A stretch of DNA of 64,000 nucleotides from Inia geoffrensis (lineage: Eukaryota; Chordata; Mammalia; Artiodactyla; Iniidae), in contig CM070913.1 of NCBI GenBank assembly GCA_036417435.1, forward strand, positions 18,196,680-18,260,679, in the 5' to 3' direction. This document shows positions 10,811 through 22,745 of the stretch, one piece after another. Each line of letters starts with the position of its first letter. Positions within the stretch are counted from its first letter, which is position 1. Position numbers and translations under genes: made by a program. The notes below the pieces were generated by a model that saw only the letters and a program-made list of their open reading frames with translations, was not told the DNA's origin and ran no database searches.

Positions 10811-12802
10811 ATTTTGATGATGTATATTTCATAAACTATTTACAGTATGTTACCATCTTTACTCAACTCTCAGATACCCATCTTTTCATAATTTAATATA
10901 ACTGAAATCCAGAAACAGTTTATAATCACCACCAGCCACTGCCCTGTATGTATATATGTTCACATGTAATATAATGACATAGCTGTTACTGCTTGTGCAT
11001 GCTCATCAAAAGTCAGAGTCTTGGAGACTTATTTCAACACCAATGTCTTCAATTGCACAGCAAATCTATTGCATGAAAAATATCAGAAAGCTATTTTAAA
11101 TGTGGGACTAGGCATTTTAAAAAGTTTTTAAATATTTTACCAAATTTATTTCTCTTATATTTTCCCTATTGTAAAAGCACAAAAATGCTATATCAAAAAA
11201 TTATATCTACTAGTTATGTCTAATAAGCTCTCTCAATAAAGGTATAAAATAAAACATCTATAATTTTAAAAGCATTGTCAAATAGTTTAATGGTAGTGCT
11301 TTTCTTTCTTAGCAGCACATGAAAAATTGTGTGTCTAATATTTGATGGTGTCTTGGATTCAATGGTATAACAGAATCTCATTTTATTTCTCTAAAAATAA
11401 ATTATATAGGTACCTTTTAGAAAGGATTACAAATAAAAGGGCAAAACAAGGTAAGAAATGATCATCTCTGGATTGTGTGACCATTGGCGATTTTTAATTT
11501 CCTGATGTGCTTCTATAAAGAAGTATGTATACTTTCATATTCAAACAAAAATAATGTACTTTGATAAGGTAGAAACTAGATACCTGAAATTAGTTCAAGT
11601 TTTTATGAACAAATTACTCCCCAGGGTGTAAAAGAATTAGTGAAGTACTCTGCAACCTATTGTCAAAATAGGAAGACCTTTTTTGACATAGATTTTGATA
11701 AAGGTTTGAAATAGGAGACATAGAGAAAGACTATAGAGGGATAGCAGACCAAAGGTAGGGCAAAATTGGCTAGGAGAGCTGAAGAGTGATTTCCAGGAAC
11801 TTTTGAGGGCAAAGGAACATATGGGATGAAAACATTATGTGAAATATTATTTATAGTATTACTTTCAATAAAAATAAAAAGTGATCTATGAATGCCAATA
11901 TGCATGTCAACTTCCATATGTAAATATTTCCATTATTTAATTGTTAGAGTAGAATATTTTATCTAAATTTTGGTTTAAAATAAACTGTTGCCTAGCAACC
12001 TAGACTTTTTTTTTTTTTTAAAGAAAATGCATTCCATATGCCAGATAGCCCACTAATGAGCTGTTTGATAGCATTCAATTTACAAGAGAGCTGTTTTCTA
12101 AGGAAAAATAACACTGTTCACTGTTAAGTTGCCAAGAGTTCTCAACAAAAAAACTCTGAGGGCATCTTCTCCAACTACTTTCTGTAAATAAAGAAAATAA
12201 GCAAATGTGTTTCATATCATTCTAATTTAACATAAACGATACTGTTAATATCAACTATCATGATGGATATTTACTTTAAATAAATACAGCATTAAAATAT
12301 TTCTGCCAATTACTTATTATAGACCTAGTATTTTTATTGTAATAATTTTAGACATTAAATATGAAGTGTTCCACAGTGTTTTAATTTATTTCCCTTTTAA
12401 AATATATTCCTCTCAATATTTTACTATGTGACATTTCTGAGGATTACTTGTAGAAGGAAAGATAATGAGCTGTGGAATACACTGTTCAATCATCTAAGGG
12501 CAGATGTGGTACATTATGATGGCATCTCTAACAGAGGTAGAGGGGTTCATCCTTAATCTCAAAAATAGAGACATAATTAATATTTTTCTAAGGACCATGT
12601 TACATTTGTTTTTCAAAAATTAATATATTTAATGGCATAGTTTCAAAGTCCTCAGCTGATAGTTTTGAAAGTGTTAGATCTGACATATCTGCATTACAAA
12701 TGTTTCTAGCAGAAAAACAAATAGCGCTTGGCAAAACTTTCCAATTTACTAGTTTGAGGTAATCAGTGAATCAAGTAAAACGGAGCTGAACTGACTGAGT
12801 CT
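10811..12802. other. No gene recognised; long AT-rich unique stretch
   Basis: About 2 kb of very AT-rich DNA without a recognisable repeat family. The 84-codon minus-strand frame at 11663-11917 has no domain I recognise. The only short motif of note is the X-box-like site at 11987-12000. Confidence 0.55.
11987..12000. promoter_or_regulatory. RFX X-box-like palindrome
   Basis: The sequence gttgcctagcaacc has two inverted GTTGC half-sites (GTTGC...GCAAC), matching the X-box bound by RFX transcription factors. It stands alone in AT-rich DNA. Whether it is bound is unknown; some ancient repeats also carry this motif. Confidence 0.4.
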
Positions 12803-12811
12803 AATTTCAGT

Positions 12812-13122
12812 GACTTCCCTAGTGGTACAGTGGTTAAGAATCCGACTGCCAATGCAGGAGACATGGGTTTGAGCCCTGGTCCAGAAAAATCCCACATAGC
12901 ATGGAGCAACTAAGCCTGTGCTCCATAACTACTGAGGCCACGTGCCACAACTACTGAAGCCCGTGTGCCTAGAGCCCGTGCTCTGCAACAAGAGAAGCCA
13001 CTGCAATGAGAAGCCCGCACACCGCAACAAAGAGTAGCCCCCGCTCGCCACAACTAGAGGAAGCCCACGCACAGCAACAAAGACCCAATGCAGCCAAAAA
13101 TAAATAAATAATTTTTAAAAAA
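12812..13122 (+). mobile_element. CHR-1-type tRNA-derived SINE
   Basis: Head 'gacttccctagtggtacagt', body with repeated 'ccacaactact' and 'gcaacaagagaagcc' units, tail aaataaataaata plus A-run. Imperfect direct repeats (aatttcagtgactt at 12803-12816 and aatttcaatgactt at 13123-13136) overlap the head. The single mismatch suggests it is older than the short CHR-2 copies. Confidence 0.92.
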
Positions 13123-13136
13123 AATTTCAATGACTT

Positions 13137-13678
13137 CTGAAAGTCATCCCCAAAGAAGGAAAAGGAAAGAAACAAAATGTATCAAGAGCATTAGTAAAGA
13201 CCACTTTGAGGGTCTGATGAAAGCAATGGAGTTGTTCATCCCAAAACTCACACACAAAAAATACACATAATTATTTCTCTTGGGCACGTATTTCTCAGAG
13301 GAAAGAAAAACAGTATTTGCCAAACTAATGCTTCTCTCAATTTTCATTTTCATGATAAAACAAGCCATTTCCCTTGTAACCAAAAGGAAAGAATTAAATC
13401 CAAATATAATAAAACTTTAATTCTCCTTAAAAGGTCAAGTTCTAAATGAATGTTGCTATGCTTTTGGCTTGAGTAAAAATTCAAAATTGTAAAGGTAACT
13501 GTGACATGGCCACATATATGACAACTTTTTTAAAAAAACAATTGATTCCAACTTTTTTTTTAACATGGCACATGGGAAACCCAATATGATCTAGAATATT
13601 TCAAGTTGAAAATATGTCACATCAATTCCTGTTCTCATGGCAATGAAATCATCTTTGAGTAGATCTTCATCATTAATG
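13137..13678. other. No gene recognised; unique sequence
   Basis: AT-rich with short homopolymer runs; no repeat family or exon-like frame recognised. Confidence 0.5.
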
Positions 13679-13756
13679 TGAAAGAAGGAAGGAAGGAAGG
13701 AAGGAAAGAAGGAAGGAAGGAAGGAAGGAAGGAAGGAAGGAAAGAAAGAAAGAAAG

Positions 13757-13835
<79 letters not shown>

Positions 13836-13886
13836 AAAAGAAAGGAAGGAAGGAAGGAAGGAAGGAAGGAAGGAAGGAAGGAAGGG
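13679..13886. repeat. GGAA/GAAA polypurine microsatellite
   Basis: About 208 bp of uninterrupted purines with three blocks: GGAA units (about 13686-13741), GAAA units (about 13742-13840) and GGAA units again (about 13842-13885). Such tracts form mirror repeats able to fold as triplex DNA. The open frames in it (Lys/Glu/Gly/Arg and Phe/Leu/Pro/Ser repeats) are artefacts. Confidence 0.97.
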
Positions 13887-14603
13887 ATACAATTTAATTG
13901 AACAATAGTGGCCTTCAGATAAAGGTTTTAAATATTTTCAGATTTACACCTGCAGTGAAACTAAGGTTAATACTCCAAATAACACTGTGTTGAAAAGGTT
14001 TTATACATATTTGTTTGCCAACCTCCTCATGCACAATGACACCTTAGCTAAAATAACAGTTTCTGAACAGAACTTATAGTGGATAATGTAGGACCTTGAG
14101 CAAGAAGATCTTTTTTTTTCCTATGAACATGTGCCATTCAGCCAAATCATTAAAAAACCCCACCTGAAAATGGTTCTCAGTAAGCTCTATTTTTCTCTTT
14201 AAAAAATACCAAAAAAGGGGACCACTCTGGCAGAAACCTAATAATTTTTGTTTCTTGGAAAGCTAAAATATTTGTACCACAAAAATAAAGTTTCATATTT
14301 TGCTCTCATTTCTTCACAAAACTTCTCAAATATGGGCAACTCAAATCCTGTTTCTGATAAAGTGCACCTTTCTTAGCAATATACAAGCTATTTAAGGACT
14401 GAGAAGAAGTAAAACAGCAATCCATGCCAGCGTAAGAGGAAAAGAGTCATGAGACTGGGGAGCCTTTTCCTTTATAAAGTACAAAAACCAAGTGTGTTTT
14501 CAATCTATTAAATTACCATCCATTGGAGTACCAAATTTTTCTTTCAGCTGAAACTCTGGTTGGAAAAGACACATTTTTACCATTACAGAGTAGTCTATGT
14601 ATT
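13887..14603. other. No gene recognised; unique AT-rich sequence
   Basis: No repeat, RNA gene or informative open frame recognised. Confidence 0.5.
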
Positions 14604-15116
14604 TGTATTAGCTGCCTATTGCTGTGTAAAAAAAATCACCCAAGGTGTAACAGCTTAAAACAACAATCATTTATCACCTCAAAGAGTTTGTTGATCAGGA
14701 ATCTGGGAGCAGTTAAGTTGGGTGGTTCTAGCTCAGGATCTCCTGAGGTCATGGTTAAGATGTAAACCAAAGTAGTAGTCATCTGGAGGCTGGATTAGAG
14801 CTGAAGGGTCCACTTGCTATGACTCAATCACATGGCTATTGGCAGGAGGCCTTAGTTTCTTTCTGGATGTTGGCTAGAGGCTTCAAAGGCTACCCAAGAC
14901 GCGGCAGCTGATTTCTCCCAAAGCAAGTGATATGAGAGAAAGTCAGGAGAAAGCCCCAATGCCTTTGATGACCTAGTCTCAGAAGTCACACACTATCACT
15001 TCTGCTTTATTTAATTATTAGAAGCAAGTGACTAATTCAAGTGACACTTAAGAGGAATTAGGCTCCACTTCCTGTGTGAGGAGTATCAATCCCCTTATGG
15101 ACATATTTTTAAACAT
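14604..15116 (-). mobile_element. MLT1-type solo LTR (ERVL-MaLR)
   Basis: The plus strand follows the reverse complement of an MLT1 LTR nearly end to end: 'tgtattagctgcctattgct', 'aacagcttaaaacaacaatc', 'gatcaggaatctgggagcag', 'tcacatggctattggcagga', 'gacctagtctcagaagtcac' and a terminal 'tatggacatatttttaaac'. This is a remnant of an ancient endogenous retrovirus-like element; no internal coding region is present. Confidence 0.88.
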
Positions 15117-17060
15117 CAAGGCTCTGTAGTCTTCTAAAGGGCCATTAGATTATGAAATCTTTGAGGGTGACAGTGTGTATGCAACACATGAAAAGTAGGA
15201 GTAAATTACACTAGAAAATATCAATTATTTCATCCTGCCACTTGCCAAAGAGGAATTAGATAACTTAATTCTTCCAAGAGCATCTTAAAATTTTTATAGG
15301 AACGATCTAAAAGACATTCTAGAGTGGATAAAATCATTTGATATAGACATTGCTACAGTTTTCTTCTTCTGCCCCACGGCCTTACATTTTTATTTGAATT
15401 CATAGTTATTTAAGAATTTCTCCTCACTGTGTTATGTGGAGAAGTTAGCTTTCCAACCTAGTATTAACTATGCAAGCTGCTACAAGGAAGAGCTTCCATG
15501 AAAGGTTGTCTGAACTGACCACTTACGAAGCATTCAAAACCAAGCTATGGCAGTATTATGGCCCAGAGTTGGGCCTTCTAAATTTTTCAGAACCTAGTAG
15601 GTGGCCAAAAATATGTATGGAATGAAAGTAGGAATGATTGGTTTACCTGGTATAAATCAGAAGCTTGGTCAAAGAAAATCTAAGAAACCAAAAGGGCTTT
15701 CCAGAGGTCTCCCAGCTTCTGTAACCACTGTGGGCTACTTCTTTAGAGTTTTATGTCTAAATTCTAAATAATTCTTCCTTTTCCTCTTTTAACAAGAATT
15801 TTGCTGTTCATTATGTGCTGCTGTTAGCTCAGCAATTATCTGTATCTTAGCCAACTTCAGTTCATCGTGTTTTATTCTGACTTAAATAAGCATAGTATAA
15901 CTTATAATCAATTTCCATTGCCAATATTGAAGTCACATCCTAATGAAGGCCAACACTGATATAAACAACTGGGAACAGAAGATTTTCAAAACAGACATGG
16001 GTTTCTACTTCATTTTGACATAGACAGACCATATTTACAGAAGCCTTACCTTGGGTTTTAATCTGGTTTGGTTTGCATACCCCAATACACACAATTTGAT
16101 AAAGAAAAGCATTAAAAAGCACCACTCTTGGGAAAAGGTGTAAATTGCTGATTTAACGTTTGTCGTAGATATTCCATACGTGAATAATTGAGGTACTATA
16201 TAAATCACACTCTATTATTAATATTTTTATCTGTTAATGACAGAAAAAATTTGTTCAATTTCAAAATATCAGCTTTCTAAATGGTCTCTTTGTTCATGGG
16301 CAAAGTACATACCAGTACAGACTTAGATAATTGCCCTGAAAAATTACCAGAATATTTCTTTTAATCCTGAATTCAACACTGGTTACGTCTGCCTCTAAAC
16401 AAAGTGGATTCCCTAGGCATAATGAAATTTATTTCACTGCAGTAGGAAAGGTAAGAGGTGTGATTGATAACCAGTAAAGTCTAACTAGGAATGTGTGTTT
16501 CAGTTCTGAGTACTAGGCAGTGCTATTTGTACAGTTTTCATAGAAACGGATTCAAAGAAACCCTGAAGTAATGGCGCATGGAAGAGCTATCAATCACACT
16601 TCGTTATCAGAAGGTACTGAATCACCCGAGGCTTTGGCGTCAAGTGGACAAAAAAGTTCTTAAACTGAAGTGAAACTCTCTATACAGTTTTGTGCTTCAG
16701 TAACTAGGCAGGAACAAGAATACTGCAAGTTTCTCAGGTAGTACCTAACAACTTTCTACGAGGCTCTTAATCACTGTAGTCATCTGCAAGTAAAATGAAT
16801 ACAGAGTCTCTCTTGAGAAAACCAACACTCTGCTCAGTGATTAGTAGATGTCAGTAGAGTAATTGTTTGAAATGAAATTGGCTCCAGTGAGACCAACTGC
16901 TGTTTAAAAAGTAAGCCTCCCTTTCCTAGTAATTTCCAGTTCCTTAGTCAAGTCAACAGGGTTGAATAATCAACTCAACAGGGTTGAAGAGACAACTCAA
17001 TAGAGCTGTCATTTACTCCTCCTCCCTGGTGTTGCCTTGGTAGAAGCTCAACCCCAAGTC
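15117..17060. other. No gene recognised; unique sequence
   Basis: Mostly AT-rich single-copy DNA. No exon-like frame was found; the minus-strand 61-codon frame at 15940-16125 has no recognisable domain. Confidence 0.5.
16953..17006. repeat. 22-bp minisatellite, about 2.5 copies
   Basis: Two adjacent 22-bp units (16953-16974 and 16975-16996) each starting 'tcaacagggttgaa', followed by a decayed third start 'tcaatagagctg'. The two full units differ at a few central bases. Confidence 0.8.
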
Positions 17061-17870
17061 GCTCCTTGCTAAGAACTGCCATCATCAGCAGTCATCCAAA
17101 GTTAAGTACCTACAGGGCCCTGCAAATAACTCAAGCGAGGAAAGTTAGGTTGGTAAACAATACAGAATGGTGGGAACTGTGGCAAAATGGTGAACTTCAG
17201 CACTATTTAAAGAGGCCATGGATGCGTAACCTCAACCCCAACCAATTTTCGGCAAGTGGAAATGCATACCCAAGATTGCCAGATTTTATCTTTTTTTTTT
17301 CAAAAGAAGCCGGAAATCTGAAATCTGTGAAAATGTCCCATTTTCAAATGTTGGCAACAACTTTTTTTAAACCTGTGCAAGACAAAACACTTCTGCACAT
17401 GCCCTTAGACTGCCATTTTGCAACCTGTTTCGTGCTGTTTCCTCTTCTTTTCACATGTTACTACAATTTCATCAGTCGGGATAATAAGTGATAATAAAAA
17501 AATTAGGGTTTCAAGGTGGTATTGGCACCCCAAAATTTTCCTATCTGATGAAATTGTAGTAACTGAGATAACACATAGCTCTTCAGAAGGGAAGCTGCCA
17601 GAAGTATTTTATCTCTTGAATAAATTCTCCTTGCCTATAGATCCTTATTACTAACAACACGGTTCATTTTTGTAGAAAATTTCTATTTCTAGACATCCGA
17701 ACACTTCTTCAGGAATGAATGGGAATGTTGCCCTAAATTTGCCATTTTTTACTGAGCTATCATTGGAATATCTGGATGACTCCACACCAAGACAAACAAC
17801 TGAGCTGAAACGTAAGGAAGTTCTCAGCAATCACCAGAAGGAAAAATATTAAGAAAATAGATCCCCAAAT
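17061..17870 (+). other. Open-frame region, probably an ancient repeat remnant
   Basis: A 141-codon frame runs from 17066 to 17491. It includes low-complexity Phe runs (a T-run at about 17290) and no recognisable domain. The part at about 17300-17440 (a 'gaaaatgtcccattttcaaa' segment, then 'gttggcaacaac' and 'gactgccattttgcaacc') resembles an old interspersed DNA repeat that I cannot name. A real gene is unlikely; no clear promoter or splice structure is visible. Confidence 0.3.
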
Positions 17871-18045
17871 CCATTTATTCAATAAAGACCTATTGAGTGC
17901 TACTGTGTTTCAAACCTGTGCTCTATACTGAGGGTACAATGATGAGCAAGACAAAAATTTTGTGTTTGCTCATGAAGCTTATGGAGGCACCTGAGCTAGA
18001 AACTTCTCAGGAAATACACTGTGAAAGGAAAAGGACCCACCAAGA
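17871..18045 (-). mobile_element. L2 LINE 3'-end fragment
   Basis: Reverse complement of the L2 3' end: 'ccatttattcaataaagacc', 'tattgagtgctactgtgttt', 'gagggtacaatgatgagcaa' and 'tgctcatgaagcttatggag' in the expected order. Confidence 0.75.
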
Positions 18046-18354
18046 GTTACTGATGTTGTTGATCATCATGATGCTTTGTAGTAGCTGGGTTTGCTGCAGT
18101 AGCTGATTCTGTTTTAATGGGAAACATCAGTTTAAGTGGTTATAGGAAGGGACCAGTAATAGAGGAGACAAGGTTGAAAACACAGGAGAGAGAGCAAATC
18201 AAAATATCCTGAGTAGGCACAGGAATATGGGATCCAGAAAACAGGTAGAGGGATTTACTCTTGGAGTAGAGAAAAGATGACTCTTTGTTTTGCACTCGGG
18301 TCGTAACTAATAAAAGTGACCTAGGAACGACACGGAGAGGTCAATGCTATTGAA

Positions 18355-18795
18355 ACGAAAAATGAATGTTACAGTTCCCCTAGGAACAGAGGCACAACTC
18401 ACCACACAGCGCCATGGGAAGAGCATCAGATTTTGGTCAGGAGGCAGAAGACAGGAGCACGGGTAGCACTTTGGCCAAGAAGCCTTTATTGGGGTTTCTG
18501 CAAAAAAAAAAAAAAAAAAAAAAGGCAAGGTAGGGCAGAGTAAATGGTTTAGGATTGGCTGGATGGAATAATTTTGGCAGGCTTCGGGCTATAGGGGTGG
18601 TGTCAGTTGCTTTGTATCCGGCCCTGGGATGATTAAGGCAGAGGTATCTGTCTCTGGGATGTACCAGCCAGGTAGAGGAGATACGGCCCTGCATTGGTTA
18701 GCTTCTAAGTCAAAAGCATGTTCCCAGCTGAGTCCTTTGCCAAGTCTAAGGACTTGGATGGGCAGTCTCTCCCATCCAGAAAAGCTTTCTGAGGA
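18355..18795 (-). mobile_element. Possible solo LTR of an endogenous retrovirus (unclassified)
   Basis: On the minus strand this stretch has LTR-like organisation: a moderately GC-rich upstream part, a poly-T block (A-run at 18502-18521 on the plus strand), an AATAAA signal (TTTATT at 18485-18490) and a GC-rich downstream part that could be R/U5. No flanking duplication or family name could be assigned. An alternative is a unique region that captured a poly(A) tract. Confidence 0.35.
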
Positions 18796-19928
18796 TGTTA
18801 AAACATCATAATACACAGAAAATTTAAAATATGATTACTACACTCTTGAATTGTAATGTGAGACAGAGGAGGAGGAGAAGAATAAGTGGGGAGAGTCAAG
18901 TTCTAACATCTAGAAGGAAATTTGAGTGGCTCACTTTTTTGGACTGTATAATCTCTGTAAAGTAGGAAAGCAAGTCAGCTGCTGAGAGAGCCTGACAACT
19001 AGGCAAGGAGATTTGACAGTAGAGACGATTGTTTTGAAAGGGGCTTTGGAGATTAGGGAAAAGAACTGTTGGTAAGAGAAATGTAGTAGGATTGCTGTGC
19101 AATCAGTAACAAACTTTCTGCTTCCACGGATTATTTGCTTTCTCCTAATCTCCTAAATAGCAGGTAGTTTTTGTCAGTCACAGCAAGTATTTTCAGCTTA
19201 TTCATGTGGGCATCTGTTTCCCATCCTTCGTTCATTAATAAATGAACACAAAACAACACTCCAGGGCAAATCTGCCTCACGAAATCTGAAAGGGAAGTTA
19301 AGTCCAAGAAACCGGTTTATAATGTCGCTAAAGAACAGAGTTCTTAGACTCGCAGGTGCCGCAAACGTTGCCCAGTCCAATTGTCCTCCTATCGCCACCT
19401 CAGAGGGATGGTCGTCAATACAAGGTATCTCGTAAAGCGCATCCAAGAGGCTGAATTTCTGACATACCAGAAGAGCTTATCAAAGGAGATTTCAGTATAA
19501 GAAGTCCCCTGGCAAAGAAATCTCAGGAGAGTTTCTTCATGAAGTTATGAGTCGTATTTGGTAAATCAACACAAATTCTAGCGGACACTATAATTTAAAG
19601 CTTCTCAACTATAGCTTTCACTGAAATGATGCTATGTACAAATGGAATTATAAATAAATAAATCATGGAATATAAATATCTATGTCTCATGAAAAATATA
19701 GAAAAATCTGAATTTATAAAATAAATGAGTTAGAAGGTGGTTATTTATTCTCTGAAATGAAAGCTTGCCTTTTTACAAATCTCCTACAGGAGCATATTCT
19801 TTTAGTAAAAATGTGAACATATTGGATCTAATGGAAGCTCTTAAGGGAATTTTATCCTCAATCATCCCCTCTCTTTCATTTTCCACCTCCCTTGCTCTTG
19901 TTCCCATCTGGCTCCATCCCTTTCTACA
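18796..19928. other. No gene recognised; unique sequence
   Basis: No repeat family recognised. The 82-codon minus-strand frame at 19198-19446 has no recognisable domain. A short segment (19320-19400) has more CpG than its surroundings. Confidence 0.45.
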
Positions 19929-19955
19929 AAAAAACAAAACAAAACAAAAAACAGT
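19929..19955. repeat. (AAAAC)n short repeat
   Basis: Four to five AAAAC-type units in an A-rich context. Confidence 0.8.
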
Positions 19956-20011
19956 TCAATTATGACCCATATTAAAATAAAACTAACAAACAAAAAAGTT
20001 TGACTTCTATG

Positions 20012-20105
20012 TAGATAGACAGAGAGGTAAGTAGTTAGGTAGAGAGATGAATGGATAAATAGGAGGGATAGATAGGTGATAGGTAGATAGGCGGATAGAT
20101 TCTCA
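20012..20105. repeat. Degenerate (GATA)n-type microsatellite
   Basis: Interspersed gatagata, ggtagata and gatgaatggata units over about 90 bp, decayed from a tetranucleotide repeat. Confidence 0.8.
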
Positions 20106-20423
20106 TATTGTCTTTCATTTCCTCATAAGTTACTTTAAAATATTTTTTTCCCGCCACCAATTTCTTACTGCCCACTGAACTTCCTCTCTCTAGATTGTTA
20201 TTGGCCTCCAGATTGTCAAATCTAATAGCTACTTTTCCATCTTTACCTGAATCTGACAAAGTTTATTACCATTTCAACAGCGTTTCTTCCCACTTCCAAG
20301 ATTTTTTTTAAGAATCAGGAGACCATATGCTTCATAACTGCCTCATCCTCTTTAGGAAATCCAATTCCCCTTGACGGTGAGTACTTTGGGCATGGGTATA
20401 TGATGCAGTTCTGGCCAATGAGA

Positions 20424-20928
20424 TGTGTATTAATTTTCTATAGTTACTTTAACACATTATCACAAACTTAGTGGCTTAAGACAGCATAACAGTATCTTAC
20501 AGTTTGGGAGGTCAGAAGTCCAAAATGGGTCTCACTGAGCTAAAATCAAGATGTTAGCGGGGCTCTATTCTTGCCAGAGGCTCTAGGGGAGAATCCACTT
20601 CCTTGCCTTTTCCAGCATGAAGAGGCTGCCTGCATTCCCTGGCTCATGCCCCATTCCTCTGTCTTCCAAGCCTGCAGCATTGGACCAAGTCTCTCACACT
20701 GCCATCTCTCTGTTCTCCCTGTTCTTTCTCCCTCTTCCACTAATCAGATCCCTTGTAATTAAACTGGGTCCACCCAGATAATGCAGGATAATATCTCCAC
20801 CTCAAGATCAGCTGATTAGCAACCTTAATTCTATCTGCAACTTTAGTTCCCCTTTGCAAAAAACCCAACCTATTCACAGGACCCAGGGATAAAGACATGG
20901 ACATATTTGTTGTATTCTTCCTACAACA
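20424..20928 (-). mobile_element. MLT1-type solo LTR (ERVL-MaLR)
   Basis: Reverse complement of an MLT1 LTR: 'tgtgtattaattttctatag', 'cacaaacttagtggcttaag', 'gtttgggaggtcagaagtcc', 'ctctaggggagaatccactt', 'agctgattagcaaccttaat' and 'ggacatatttgttgtattct'. Part of a 181-codon minus-strand frame (20740-21285) is formed by this LTR and is not a gene. Confidence 0.87.
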
Positions 20929-21125
20929 AAATGTGAAAGTCTGTTGGGCACCTTCTAGAAATGTTTCTTTTGCTGATGTAAGAGACATGGGGGAAGAAAC
21001 ACTCCTCTTTCCACCTCTGGAAGTTGATGTTTGCACGTGCTGTCTAGAACTGTGGTCTTCATTTAAGATCATAAGATGAGCTGATCTAGGTTGGTAAACT
21101 TCATCATGAGAATAGCATATCATGA

Positions 21126-21160
<35 letters not shown>

Positions 21161-21432
21161 TGACACTGATGAACCATTGAGTAAACCAACCCAAGGACAA
21201 TTCTAACTCTATTTCTTGTTAGATAAGATAAAATTTGATTTTGTATATTCGTTTTGACTTGTGTTTTCTGCTTCTTGCTGCCCAAACATCCTAACTGATA
21301 CTAAACCTTACTATACTTTTCTGAGTGTTTGACAGATTTCCTTTTTGCATTTTGAAAGGGTCACCAAGCTTCTGTGGGATTACTGACTTCTGATTTCCTC
21401 CTACTTCTGAAGCCATTTCATCTGTTTCATTC
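20929..21432. other. No gene recognised; contains a (TA)n tract
   Basis: Single-copy sequence with a (TA)n microsatellite at 21129-21157 (about 14 units); nothing else recognised. Confidence 0.6.
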
Positions 21433-21441
21433 AAAGGATCT

Positions 21442-21866
21442 TCCCTAGTAAGTCAGAAAGAGAAAAACAAATACCGTATGCTAATGTATATATATGGAAC
21501 CTAATAAAAATGGTACTGAAGAACATAGGGGTAGGGCAGGAACAAAGACACAGATGTAGAGAATGGACTTGAGGACATGGGGGGAGGGGAAGGGGAAGCT
21601 GGGATGAAGTGAGAGAGCAGCACTGACATATATACACTACCAAATATAAAATAGCTAGTGGGAAGCAGCCGCATAGCACAGGGAGATCAGCTTGGTGCTT
21701 TGTGACCACCTAGAGGGGTGGGATAGGGAGGGTGGGAGGGAGGCTCAAGGGGGAGGGGATATGGGGATCTATGTATATATATGGCTGATTCACTTTGTTG
21801 TACAGCAGAAACTAGCACAACATTGTAAAGCAATTATACTCCAATAAAGATGTTAAAAAAAAAAAA
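21442..21866 (+). mobile_element. 5'-truncated cetacean L1, 3' UTR only
   Basis: A young-looking L1 3' end: starts just before the ORF2 stop ('agtaagtcagaaagagaaaa'), carries the G-rich 3' UTR motif (ggtgggatagggagggtggg), the 'cattgtaaagcaattatact' landmark, AATAAA and a poly(A) tail. Identical 9-bp duplications (aaaggatct) lie at 21433-21441 and 21867-21875. Confidence 0.93.
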
Positions 21867-21899
21867 AAAGGATCTGCTCTGCTTACACTTTTGAGTGTT

Positions 21900-22515
21900 G
21901 GTTTCACATGTGGCTCCATTTCAGCTCTTCTCATCTCTATTCTCCCTAAGTGAACTCATTCTCTTCCAAGACTTTAACTATCCTTTCCACCCATATTCAT
22001 ATTTTCCACCTCTATTCTAGAAAATTCTGCTGACTCCGGAGCTGTGCTCCCACCTATCTGCTGCACTTGTCTGCTTGGATGTCTCATGGCCTCCCCTCCG
22101 CAGCTCAAAACGTGACTCTGCCTTTCGCTCCTCCCTGAACTTTCTGATGTATCCCCCACACCAATGAATGATTTCAAAACTTAATTCAGTTTCCACAGTT
22201 TCCACCCCTGCTTCTCACCCAGACACTCTCCATATTAAATTAATTATTAAATCTGTGCCCTCAACCTCCTTAAAATGCCTTTATCTTCCCCCGTCTCCAT
22301 ACCTAGAGTCAAGAGTTTGGTCCCACATCTCTCACCCTACAACAGTCATCTCATCAGCTCTCCCCGTATTCAAACTCCGCAATCCCTCCACCACAGCCCA
22401 GTGTCTCTATTGCTCATCCAGTGACCCTTCTGCAGTTGAGATAAAGTCACATCCCTCCTTGCTTAAAATCCTTCCATGGAGTCCTGCAACTTTTAGGCTA
22501 AGAATAAACATCAAC
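21900..22515 (+). mobile_element. L2 LINE ORF2 fragment
   Basis: Pyrimidine-rich sequence that follows the L2 ORF2 3' half: 'cttggatgtctcatggcctc', 'cccctgcttctcacccagac' and especially 'cacatccctccttgcttaaa' with 'atccttccatggagtcctgc' and 'aggctaagaataaacatc'. Diverged with no intact frame; the 117-codon frame at 22168-22521 is a residual of it. Confidence 0.6.
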
Positions 22516-22529
22516 AAATGAAAGCAACA

Positions 22530-22745
22530 GTCGTGTAATGTAGATTCATCATATTACCTTATCTCATTTACTTTTCCAACCATCCTGTGAATTAAGTAGT
22601 ATTACTATCCTTATTTAACAGATAAAAAATGCAATTTAGAGAGCGCTTATGACTCTCAAAGGTCACACAGCTGGGAAGTGTGAGAGTTGGGTTTCATCCT
22701 AGTCATTCTAACTCCAAAACCCATGCTTACATGCTGCCTCTGCCT
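22530..22745 (-). mobile_element. MIR SINE
   Basis: Reverse-orientation MIR: 'atcctgtgaattaagtagta', 'ttatttaacagataaaaaat', 'caaaggtcacacagctggga' and 'ccaaaacccatgcttacatg' in the expected order. Confidence 0.85.

Noticed and set aside
13635..13908. Lys-Glu-Gly-Arg and Phe-Leu-Pro-Ser repeat proteins
   Set aside because: Produced by the GGAA/GAAA microsatellite.
17066..17491. 141-codon open frame
   Set aside because: No recognisable domain, Phe runs from T-tracts, and part of the sequence resembles an old interspersed repeat; no promoter or splice evidence.
20740..21285. 181-codon minus-strand open frame
   Set aside because: It runs through the (TA)n tract (repeated Ile-Tyr) and into the MLT1 LTR, so it is not a gene.
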